Below, piece by piece: positions 1 to 6,385 of a stretch of 11,797 nucleotides of DNA. The notes below the pieces were generated by a model, which was not told the origin of the DNA, searched no databases, and was given only the letters and a program-made list of their open reading frames with translations. Origin of the DNA: Pseudomonadota bacterium. GTDB taxonomy: Bacteria; Pseudomonadota; Alphaproteobacteria; Parvibaculales; Parvibaculaceae. A program made the translations under genes and the position numbers. Within the stretch, counting starts at the first letter, position 1. The number at the start of each line of letters is the position of its first letter. The stretch lies in NCBI GenBank assembly GCA_021780275.1, contig JAJXZC010000227.1, positions 1 through 11,797 on the forward strand. The letters run 5' to 3'.

Positions 1-1
1 G

Positions 2-76
2 GCCTGGCCGGACACGAAGCCGGAAGCCTTCCATCCCGGCCAGCCTGTGCGCGTGACGCTGCAAGGGGCGGAGTAA
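2..76 (+). CDS. HlyD/MFP-family periplasmic adaptor subunit, C-terminal end only (partial)
   Basis: An open frame runs in from the left edge and stops with TAA at 74-76, giving the last 24 residues of a protein that starts outside the window. The tail contains HPGQPVRVTLQGAE, the kind of ending seen in HlyD/YbhG-type membrane-fusion adaptors, where a '-PGQ-V-V--DGAE' strand closes the beta domain. The stop is only 4 bp before the start of the ABC ATPase, and the order adaptor, ATPase, ABC-2 permease is the usual one for YbhGFSR-like exporters. The adaptor would bridge the inner-membrane pump and an outer-membrane channel. With so few residues the family call rests largely on context. Confidence 0.72.
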   Translation, partial: AWPDTKPEAFHPGQPVRVTLQGAE

Positions 77-80
77 GCCG

Positions 81-1031
81 ATGAGCGCCGCACCATTCGA
101 CGGAGAACTCGTCATCGACGTCGAAGGACTCACCAAGAGCTTCGGTGGCCGCAAAGTCGTCGACAATGTCGACATGCAGGTCGCGAAAGGCGAGATCTAT
201 GGCTTTCTCGGCCCCAATGGCAGCGGCAAAACAACCACGATCCGTATGCTCTGCGGCCTGCTCACGCCCGATGCCGGACACGGCACCTGCCTCGGCTACG
301 ACATCCTGACCGAGAGTCCACGCATCAAGCTCGAAACGGGCTATATGACGCAGCGCTTCAGCCTCTATGAAGATCTGAGCATCCGCGAGAATCTCGACTT
401 CGTCGCCCGCATCTATGAATTGCCGAGCCGGCGCGAGGCCGTCGACGCGACGATCGAGAAACTCAACCTCAAAGGTCGCGCCGATCAGCTCGCGGGCAGT
501 CTTTCCGGCGGCTGGAAACAGCGCCTCGCCCTCGCCTCCTGCATCATGCACCAGCCGAAGCTCCTGCTGCTCGACGAGCCGACGGCAGGCGTCGATCCGA
601 AGGCGCGGCGCGAATTCTGGGACGAGATTCACGAACTCGCCGCAGGCGGCCTCACGGTTCTCGTCAGCACGCATTACATGGACGAGGCCGAGCGCTGCCA
701 CAAGATCTGCTACCTCGCCTATGGGCGCCTGCTCGCACGCGGCACGGCGGAAGAAGTGATCGCGCAATCGGGCCTTGCGACATGGACGGTCTCCGGCCCC
801 TCGCAAAGGCGCATCGGCCAGCTCGCCCGCGAGCTATCCGGCAAGCAAGGTGTCGATATGGTGGCGCCCTTCGGCGCGACGCTGCATGTGAGCGGGCTCG
901 ATCCCGCAAGCCTCGAAAGCGCCATCGCGCCCTGGCGCGGCGAGGCCGAACTCTCCTGGCGGCGCGATGAGCCAACGCTTGAAGACGTCTTCATCCTCAT
1001 GATGAAGCAGGCACCGGACAATTTCACATGA
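81..1031 (+). CDS. ABC transporter ATP-binding protein (ABC-2 export type)
   Basis: This 316-residue protein is the cytoplasmic ATPase of an export pump. It has one complete nucleotide-binding domain: Walker A GPNGSGKT at 44-51, Q-loop Q91, signature LSGGWKQRLA at 141-150, Walker B LLLLDEP at 161-167, D-loop AGVD at 169-172 and switch H198. The ~85 residues after the domain end in PTLEDVFILMM, typical of the CcmA/YbhF/DrrA-like group that pairs with ABC-2 permeases. A GGAG at 70-73 sits 7 bp before the ATG. The gene follows the adaptor by 4 bp, and its TGA overlaps the permease ATG (ATGA), so translation is probably coupled. E. coli YbhF has two fused ATPase domains; this one has a single domain and would act as a dimer. 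The substrate (drug, lipid or other) cannot be read from the sequence. Confidence 0.93.
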   Translation: MSAAPFDGELVIDVEGLTKSFGGRKVVDNVDMQVAKGEIYGFLGPNGSGKTTTIRMLCGLLTPDAGHGTCLGYDILTESPRIKLETGYMTQRFSLYEDLSIRENLDFVARIYELPSRREAVDATIEKLNLKGRADQLAGSLSGGWKQRLALASCIMHQPKLLLLDEPTAGVDPKARREFWDEIHELAAGGLTVLVSTHYMDEAERCHKICYLAYGRLLARGTAEEVIAQSGLATWTVSGPSQRRIGQLARELSGKQGVDMVAPFGATLHVSGLDPASLESAIAPWRGEAELSWRRDEPTLEDVFILMMKQAPDNFT

Positions 1032-2167
1032 TGGGCGACCGCTTCAACTTCCACCGCCTCACAGCGCTCATCGCCAAGGAGTTCATCCAGATGCGGCGCG
1101 ACAGGCTCACCTTCGCGATGATGCTGGGCGTGCCGATCATGCAGCTCATTCTTTTCGGCTATGCAATCAATGCAGACCCCAAGCATCTTGCGACCGCCGT
1201 TTACGCGCAGGATCATTCCGTTTTCACGCGCAGCTTCCTGATCGCGCTTGAAAACAGCGACTATTTCGAAATCACGGCGCATCCGGAAACGCGCGAGGAA
1301 GCCGATGCGCTGCTCGCGCAGGGCGACGCGCAATTCGTCATCGAGATTCCAGCGAACTTTTCACGCGACCTCCTGCGCAGCGAGCATCCACAGATCCTCG
1401 TCGACGCCGACGCGACCGATCCCGCCGCGACGGGTAACGCCATTTCCGCCATCAATCTGCTGGCCGGCAGCGTTCTCGACCGCGATCTCGTCGGACCGGT
1501 AGCCAAGCTCCGCCAGGGAGAGGCTCCCTTCTCGCTGGTGGTCCACCGTCGCTACAATTCCGAGAACCACACGCAATACAACATCGTACCCGGCATCATC
1601 GGCGTCATTCTCACCATGACCATGGTGATGTTCACGGCGCTTGCCATGACGCGCGAAATCGAACGCGGCACGATGGAGAATCTGCTCACCATGCCGGCCC
1701 GCCCGCTTGAAGTCATGATGGGAAAGATCATCCCCTATATCATGATCGGCTACATCCAGACGGCGCTCGTGCTCCTCGCCGCGCGCTTCCTCTTCGATGT
1801 GCCGATGGTCGGAAGCCTCGTTCTTCTTTCGGTCGTTCTGCTGATTTTTGTCGCCGCCAACCTCGCCGTCGGCTTCACCTTCTCAACGCTCGCGCGAAAC
1901 CAGCTTCAGGCGGTGCAGATGGCGGTCTTCTTCTTCCTCCCATCCATCCTCCTTTCAGGGTTCATGTTTCCGTTTCGCGGCATGCCGGTCTGGGCGCAAT
2001 GGCTCGGCGAGATACTTCCGCTCACGCATTTCCTGCGGATCATTCGCGGCATCCTGCTCAAAGGAAACGGCGCCACCGACATTCAGGCGGATACCGGCGC
2101 AATCATCCTTTTCTTTTTCGCGGCGACCGTCGTCGCGATGAACCGCTATCGCCGGACGCTCGACTGA
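1028..2167 (+). CDS. ABC-2 type transporter permease (YbhR/YbhS/YhhJ-like)
   Basis: This 379-residue membrane protein is the pore subunit for the preceding ATPase. It has the ABC-2 layout: a cytoplasmic start with KEFIQMRRDRLTF, a first membrane segment at about 28-47, a periplasmic domain at about 50-185, then five hydrophobic segments near 186-207, 231-253, 262-284, 296-315 and 354-371. The cytoplasmic loop REIERGTMENLLTMPARPLE (209-228) is the family's coupling-helix signature, where E-E-G-T-L-P is conserved. Translation starts at the ATG overlapping the ATPase stop; a second ATG follows immediately, so the true start may be 3 bp later. YbhGFSR-type systems often carry two permease genes, but only one is present here because the next gene is unrelated. 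The pump is therefore likely a permease homodimer. Confidence 0.93.
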   Translation: MMGDRFNFHRLTALIAKEFIQMRRDRLTFAMMLGVPIMQLILFGYAINADPKHLATAVYAQDHSVFTRSFLIALENSDYFEITAHPETREEADALLAQGDAQFVIEIPANFSRDLLRSEHPQILVDADATDPAATGNAISAINLLAGSVLDRDLVGPVAKLRQGEAPFSLVVHRRYNSENHTQYNIVPGIIGVILTMTMVMFTALAMTREIERGTMENLLTMPARPLEVMMGKIIPYIMIGYIQTALVLLAARFLFDVPMVGSLVLLSVVLLIFVAANLAVGFTFSTLARNQLQAVQMAVFFFLPSILLSGFMFPFRGMPVWAQWLGEILPLTHFLRIIRGILLKGNGATDIQADTGAIILFFFAATVVAMNRYRRTLD

Positions 2168-2226
2168 GCCACGACACAAGGGGCCGAGTTGGGTAGGATG
2201 GCGACCGGGAAATGGGGAGACTGGCG

Positions 2227-2886
2227 ATGCAGAACCGCGTCATAGCGCATATCGGTCATCACATACGATTCTATATTTCGCTCCTCGTCGGGGTCGCGAT
2301 CTGGAGGCTCGCAGGCGACGCGTTTCCCCGCCCGCTCCACATTTCCATCGCGGCAGACGGCGCCTATGCGCTCTATCTTCTGCTGATGTTCATCAACATG
2401 ATCCCGCTGATGCCCGAGCATCTGCGTCGCCGCGCCAATTACGAAGATGAAGGCATCGGCATCATCATGGTCATCACCGTGGCTGCGATCGTGCTGAGCG
2501 TCGGCAACATATTCGTGATCCTGAATGCCGCCACGCCACCCTCTGCGCTCCACATCATCCTCGCCCTGATCGGCGTTTTGCTTGGCTGGCTGACGCTGCA
2601 CGTCGTCATGGCCGCGCATTACATACAGATCTATTACCACGACGCGCTGCCCGGCGAAGGACACAAGGACACGGGCGGGCTCGACTTTCCGGGCACGGCA
2701 GAACCCACCTATTGGGAGTTCATCTATCATTCCTTCGTCGTCGGCATGACGGCGCAGACATCGGACACGCAGGTCACATCGACGCGCATGCGGCGCATGA
2801 CGCTCGGCCACGGAATGCTGTCGTTCTTTTACAATACGGTCCTGATCGCGCTCGCCGTCAACATTGTCGTCGGCCTCTCAAAATAG
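2227..2886 (+). CDS. DUF1345 family integral membrane protein
   Basis: The protein has 219 residues and about five membrane segments (near 11-30, 43-63, 77-99, 108-130 and 194-215). Its second half matches what I know of DUF1345: a GGLDFPG element (150-156), then YWEFIYHSF, GMTAQTSDTQVTS (173-185), RMRR and a final hydrophobic helix beginning HGMLSFFYNT. No biochemical function is established for the family that I know of. I prefer the ATG at 2227 because GGGGAG (2214-2219) lies 7 bp upstream; an in-frame ATG at 2212 would add five residues but has no clear ribosome site. It starts 59 bp after the ABC permease and may be read through from that operon, though nothing links it to export. It converges with the next gene with a gap of only 6 bp, and I see no terminator hairpin there. 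Confidence 0.85.
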   Translation: MQNRVIAHIGHHIRFYISLLVGVAIWRLAGDAFPRPLHISIAADGAYALYLLLMFINMIPLMPEHLRRRANYEDEGIGIIMVITVAAIVLSVGNIFVILNAATPPSALHIILALIGVLLGWLTLHVVMAAHYIQIYYHDALPGEGHKDTGGLDFPGTAEPTYWEFIYHSFVVGMTAQTSDTQVTSTRMRRMTLGHGMLSFFYNTVLIALAVNIVVGLSK

Positions 2887-2892
2887 GCCCGT

Positions 2893-4293
2893 TCAAACCG
2901 GCAGCATCTTGCCCGGATTGAGAATATTCAGCGGATCGAGGGACTGCTTGATTGCGCGCATGACGGCAATACCCTGCCCGTGCTCCGCTTCGAGGAACTT
3001 CACCTTACCCTCGCCGATCCCGTGTTCTCCGGTGCAGGTGCCGTCAAGCGAGAGAGCGCGCATCACCATGCGGTCGTGAATGCGCTGCGCCTCGGCAACT
3101 TCCGCGGCATTGTCTGGGTCGACCAGCATGATGAGGTGGAAATTCCCGTCCCCGACATGTCCGACGATGGGCGCAATGAGCGGCGATGATTTCAAATCCT
3201 CTTTCGTACCGGCAATCGCTTCCGCCAGTCGGGAAATCGGCACGCAGACATCGCTGATGAGCCCCTTCTTGCCCGGCTGAAGCGCGAGCGCGGCGTAAAG
3301 CGAGTTGTGCCGCGCCTCCCAGAGCGTCGTGCGCTCCTCTGCCTTCACGGCCCATTCGAAGGCGCCGCCACCATGTTCCGCGGCAATGGCGCCGAAGCGC
3401 TCAGCTTGTTCGGCGACGGAAGCTTCGCTCCCGTGAAACTCGACGAGAAGCAGCGGCGTCACAGGCAACGACAGTTTCGAATAGCGATTGCAGGCTTCGA
3501 CCTGCACCTCGTCGAGGAACTCGATCCGCGCGATCGGCAGGCCAGACTGAATCGTCTCGATCACGGCGTCGATAGCGCCTTCGAAGTTCGGGAAGGACAC
3601 GACGCCGGAGGCTATGGCCTCGGGGATGCCGTAGAGCTTCAAGGTCAATTCGGTGATGATGCCGAGCGTACCTTCGGAGCCGACGAGAAGGCGCGTGAGA
3701 TCGTATCCGGCCGCCGATTTCCGCGCGCGCCGCGCGGTATACACGACGCTTCCGTCAGCCATGACGGCGGTGAGGTTCAGCACGTTTTCGCGCATGGTGC
3801 CGTAGCGCACGGCATTGGTACCTGAAGCCCGCGTCGCCGCCATGCCGCCGAGACTCGCATCGGCACCGGGGTCGATGGGGAAGAAAAGCCCCATGTCACG
3901 CAGATAAGCGTTCAATGTCTTGCGCGTCACGCCCGCTTCGAGATGCACGTCGAGATCGGCCGCATTCACTTCGAGGATACGGTTCATCCGCGAAAGATCG
4001 AGCGAGAGCCCGCCATGCGGCGCGGAGATATGGCCTTCGAGCGAAGTGCCCGTTCCAAAAGCGATGACCGGCAAGCGGTGCCGCGCACATATCCTCACGA
4101 TGGCGGAGACTTCCTCCGTCGATGTGGCGAAGGCGACGGCATCGGGCGGCGCGACGGGATGCCAGCTCTCGTCACGGCCATGCGCCTCGCGGATGGGGAG
4201 AGAGGTCGTGAGCCGCTCGCCCAGCAGCGCGCGCAGATCGGCGATGGCCTGCGCCTTTTCATCATCGTTCAGAACTGCAGCAATTTCGGCCAT
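2893..4293 (-). CDS. FAD-binding oxidoreductase, D-lactate dehydrogenase (cytochrome)/GlcD-like
   Basis: This 466-residue flavoenzyme has the vanillyl-alcohol-oxidase fold. The PCMH-type FAD domain shows GTGTSLEGH (80-88), DPGADASLGGMAA (141-153) and GYDLTRLLVGSEGTLGIITE (196-215). The FAD-oxidase C domain carries HVGDGNFH (379-386), GTCTGEHGIGEGK (418-430) and the closing NILNPGKM (456-463), whose histidines belong to the metal/substrate site in this family. Length and motif set fit mitochondrial-type LDHD, which oxidises D-lactate or related D-2-hydroxyacids and passes electrons to cytochrome c or quinone. GlcD of glycolate oxidase and other 2-hydroxyacid dehydrogenases look alike, and no glcE/glcF neighbours are present, so substrate specificity is open. 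The ATG is preceded by GGAGG with 5 bp spacing. No signal peptide or iron-sulphur motif is visible. Confidence 0.9.
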   Translation of the reverse strand: MAEIAAVLNDDEKAQAIADLRALLGERLTTSLPIREAHGRDESWHPVAPPDAVAFATSTEEVSAIVRICARHRLPVIAFGTGTSLEGHISAPHGGLSLDLSRMNRILEVNAADLDVHLEAGVTRKTLNAYLRDMGLFFPIDPGADASLGGMAATRASGTNAVRYGTMRENVLNLTAVMADGSVVYTARRARKSAAGYDLTRLLVGSEGTLGIITELTLKLYGIPEAIASGVVSFPNFEGAIDAVIETIQSGLPIARIEFLDEVQVEACNRYSKLSLPVTPLLLVEFHGSEASVAEQAERFGAIAAEHGGGAFEWAVKAEERTTLWEARHNSLYAALALQPGKKGLISDVCVPISRLAEAIAGTKEDLKSSPLIAPIVGHVGDGNFHLIMLVDPDNAAEVAEAQRIHDRMVMRALSLDGTCTGEHGIGEGKVKFLEAEHGQGIAVMRAIKQSLDPLNILNPGKMLPV

Positions 4294-4348
4294 GTGTTCC
4301 TCCGCCTGGAAGGCTATCCTCTCGCGTCGAAGCGAACAATCCAGTGCA

Positions 4349-4379
4349 CGCCATGTCCCACTTTATGCGGCACATGGCG
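4349..4379. promoter_or_regulatory. Inverted repeat in divergent intergenic region, possible operator
   Basis: CGCCATGT at 4349-4356 and ACATGGCG at 4372-4379 are perfect 8-bp inverted arms with a 15-bp spacer. They lie in the 120-bp gap between the divergently transcribed FAD enzyme and the thioesterase. The layout suits a dimeric regulator acting on both genes, but a transcribed hairpin in the thioesterase leader, or chance, is equally possible. I could not identify convincing -35/-10 boxes next to it. Confidence 0.3.
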
Positions 4380-4413
4380 GTGAAGACCAGAAAATGGATA
4401 TCCGGAGGAACCT

Positions 4414-4902
4414 GTGACTCTCAATGCTCCCGTCGAATGCCCCTTGCGCAAGGTGGAGGCCCAATGGGTCGATCTCAACGGCCATATGAACATGGCCTAT
4501 TACCATCTGCTCTTCGATGAATCGCTGGACAAGCTCTTCACCGAACTCGGCATCGGCTGGGACTATACGCAGTCAGGCGCGGGCTCATCCTTCACCGCCG
4601 AGGTGCATGTCTGCTATCTCGACGAACTTCTGAAGGACGATCCGGTCCGCATCACCTATCAATTGCTCGACTGGGACGCGAAGCGCATTCATGTCTTCGG
4701 CCACATGTATCACGCCAAAAAAGGATACCTCGCCGCGACATCCGAACAGATGTGCGTTCACGTTGACATGAAGACACGGCGCGTGGCGCCCTTTCCCCAA
4801 GCGCAGCAGGAGAAGATCGCGACGCTCATGGAAGCACATCGCACGCTTCCCCGGCCCGAGCAGGCCGGCCGCATTATCGGCATCAGACGGAAGGCGTCGT
4901 AA
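4414..4902 (+). CDS. Hotdog-fold acyl-CoA thioesterase (4HBT/YbgC-like)
   Basis: This 162-residue protein resembles single-domain hotdog thioesterases, which hydrolyse acyl-CoA to free acid and CoA in the cytoplasm. The N-terminal WVDLNGHMNMAYYHLLFDES (18-37) is the family hallmark. D20, N22 and H24 lie where the catalytic acidic residue and helix cap sit in 4-hydroxybenzoyl-CoA thioesterases, and the loop leads into the long hotdog helix. The following beta strands (about 63-118) complete the fold. The start is GTG, chosen because GGAGGA (4404-4409) lies 4 bp upstream and no in-frame ATG gives a complete N-terminal strand. Similar proteins occur in carnitine catabolism, sometimes fused to carnitine dehydrogenase, but no such partner is here. 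The acyl substrate is unknown. Its last 20 bp overlap the end of the convergent chloride channel gene. Confidence 0.85.
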   Translation: MTLNAPVECPLRKVEAQWVDLNGHMNMAYYHLLFDESLDKLFTELGIGWDYTQSGAGSSFTAEVHVCYLDELLKDDPVRITYQLLDWDAKRIHVFGHMYHAKKGYLAATSEQMCVHVDMKTRRVAPFPQAQQEKIATLMEAHRTLPRPEQAGRIIGIRRKAS

Positions 4903-6220
4903 GCGGCAGCTCGGCCTCACGCGGCTTTGCCGGCATCTCCGGCATGAAGTTCTTCGAGAGCGCGTGATAGACGCCCTCCTTACATACGAGACGCGAGGTG
5001 CCTTGCGCGATCAGCGCCGTCAGCATCAGCGGCACGAGAAGTTCGTGGCTGCCGGTCATTTCGGCGACGATGACAAAGGCCGTGATCGGCGCCTGCACAA
5101 CGCCCGTGAAATAACCAACCATGCCGAGCAACACGACGGCGCCGATCGGCGTCGCAGGGAAGAAGCGCGCAATGTCAGCGCCAATGCCCGCACCCACCGA
5201 CAGCGATGGCGAGAATATGCCGCCCGGCAGCCCGCAGATGGACGACAGCGCTGTGGCAACAAGCTTCAGCGGCGCGTAGATAGTCGAGAGCGTTTCCTCA
5301 CCGTGAAGTGCGGCTTTCGCCTGCTCATAGCCGGTACCATGGATCGCGCCGCCAGAGAGAAGTCCGCAGAGCGCCACCGCCAAGCCGCAGAGGCAGGCGA
5401 AAGCAACCTTGTTCGCCTTGATCCATGAGCCCGCGCGTCCTGACAGCCCGTCGCCGAACATGACAAGGATTCGCGCGAATAAGCCGCCCGCGAGGCCGCC
5501 GACGATGCCGCAGACCGGCACGACGAGCCAGTCCTGCCAGCCAAGCAGGATGTCGCCGGTCGAGCCGAAATAGGTGTAATTGCCGAGAAACGCCATCGAC
5601 GTGATACCGGCCGCGATGATCGTACCGAGGATGAGGCCGCTGGTGCGGACCTCGAAACTCCGGCTCATCTCCTCGATGGCGAAGACGATGCCCGCGAGCG
5701 GTGTGTTGAAGGCGGCGGCGACCCCCGCCGCGGAACCCGCGAGGATGAGTCCCTTCTGCTGGCGGCGCGAGTAGAGGCCGAGCGCGAACATCAGCGAAGC
5801 ACCGACCTGTACCGTAGGCCCCTCGCGGCCCGTCGAGGCGCCCACGAGGAGGCCCGTCAGCGTCAGAAGAACCTTGCCGACTGCGATGCGGATCGAGACG
5901 AGCTTGCTGCGCTCCGATGTCTCGGCGAGCGCGCGGGCCGCAATCGCCTGAGGGATGCCGCTACCGCCCGAATTGGGAAAGAAGCGATTGGTGAGATAGA
6001 CGGTGATGCCAAAGCCCAGCGGCGTGAGGATCAGCGGTCCCCAAGGCGCAAGCTCCCGAAAACGTTGGAACTCGAGCTGTGCCCGGTCCGAGAGAAGTGC
6101 CAGAGCGACGGCCACGGCACCGACCGCGAGCCCGCCTGCAACGAAGAAGAGCCGCTGCCGCCAGCGCCCCGAATGGACGTAGAGAAGACGCGCGCGGCGG
6201 GAATTGCTTGAAAAGGCCAT
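4883..6220 (-). CDS. clcA: ClC-family chloride/proton antiporter
   Basis: This is a 445-residue polytopic membrane protein of the ClC family. The chloride pathway motifs are all present: GSGIP (86-90, with the central serine S87), GREGP (131-135, where E133 corresponds to the external gating glutamate E148 of E. coli ClcA) and GIFSP (334-338). AIEEM (181-185) keeps the internal acidic pair that includes the proton glutamate (E203 in E. coli), which favours a 2Cl-/H+ antiporter over a passive channel. There is no CBS domain, and the protein ends soon after the last helix. The frame is open up to a GTG at 6331. I prefer the ATG at 6220 because it has GGAG (6231-6234) about 10 bp upstream, the residues before it are not family-like, and a candidate promoter lies inside the longer version. 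Likely roles are acid resistance or anion balance. Confidence 0.92.
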   Translation of the reverse strand: MAFSSNSRRARLLYVHSGRWRQRLFFVAGGLAVGAVAVALALLSDRAQLEFQRFRELAPWGPLILTPLGFGITVYLTNRFFPNSGGSGIPQAIAARALAETSERSKLVSIRIAVGKVLLTLTGLLVGASTGREGPTVQVGASLMFALGLYSRRQQKGLILAGSAAGVAAAFNTPLAGIVFAIEEMSRSFEVRTSGLILGTIIAAGITSMAFLGNYTYFGSTGDILLGWQDWLVVPVCGIVGGLAGGLFARILVMFGDGLSGRAGSWIKANKVAFACLCGLAVALCGLLSGGAIHGTGYEQAKAALHGEETLSTIYAPLKLVATALSSICGLPGGIFSPSLSVGAGIGADIARFFPATPIGAVVLLGMVGYFTGVVQAPITAFVIVAEMTGSHELLVPLMLTALIAQGTSRLVCKEGVYHALSKNFMPEMPAKPREAELPLTTPSV

Positions 6221-6264
6221 GGAAAGAGAGCTCCGACAGGCTTGCGGGGTGACCCCCGGCCCTC

Positions 6265-6293
6265 TATGTAGCGGGCGCACGGCACGAAACCAA
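6265..6293 (-). promoter_or_regulatory. Candidate sigma-70-type promoter for the clc gene
   Basis: On the minus strand TTGGTT (6293-6288) is followed after exactly 17 bp by TACATA (6270-6265). The expected RNA start near 6258 would give a leader of about 38 bases before the ATG at 6220, which supports that start over the upstream GTG. Both boxes are imperfect matches found by eye, with no experimental support. Confidence 0.35.
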
Positions 6294-6338
6294 GCCGTCA
6301 TTGGCGCAAAAGCAGCACCGAATCGGCCCACAGCCTCG

Positions 6339-6347
6339 TGCTATAGT
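6339..6347 (+). promoter_or_regulatory. Candidate extended -10 promoter for uvrD
   Basis: TGCTATAGT forms an extended -10 element (TG, one base, then TATAGT at 6342-6347). There is no good -35 box at the matching distance, which is tolerated by extended -10 promoters. RNA would start near 6354, leaving about 32 bases before the uvrD ATG. It lies back to back with the clc promoter candidate in the same 165-bp gap. Confidence 0.35.
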
Positions 6348-6385
6348 CGCCCGCATCTGAACCCTGATTTCCAGCCGGACCCTGC

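Noticed and set aside
2146..2811. A 221-codon minus-strand open frame opposite the DUF1345 gene
   Set aside because: The plus-strand frame has membrane segments and family motifs; the antisense product is His/Asp/Arg-rich without any pattern.
6245..6257. GGGGT-ACCCC palindrome upstream of clc
   Set aside because: It is very short and lies within GC-rich leader sequence; arms this short occur often by chance.
6221..6331. Longer ClC protein starting from GTG at 6331
   Set aside because: The extra 37 residues are not hydrophobic or family-like, no ribosome site precedes the GTG, and a plausible promoter lies within the extension.
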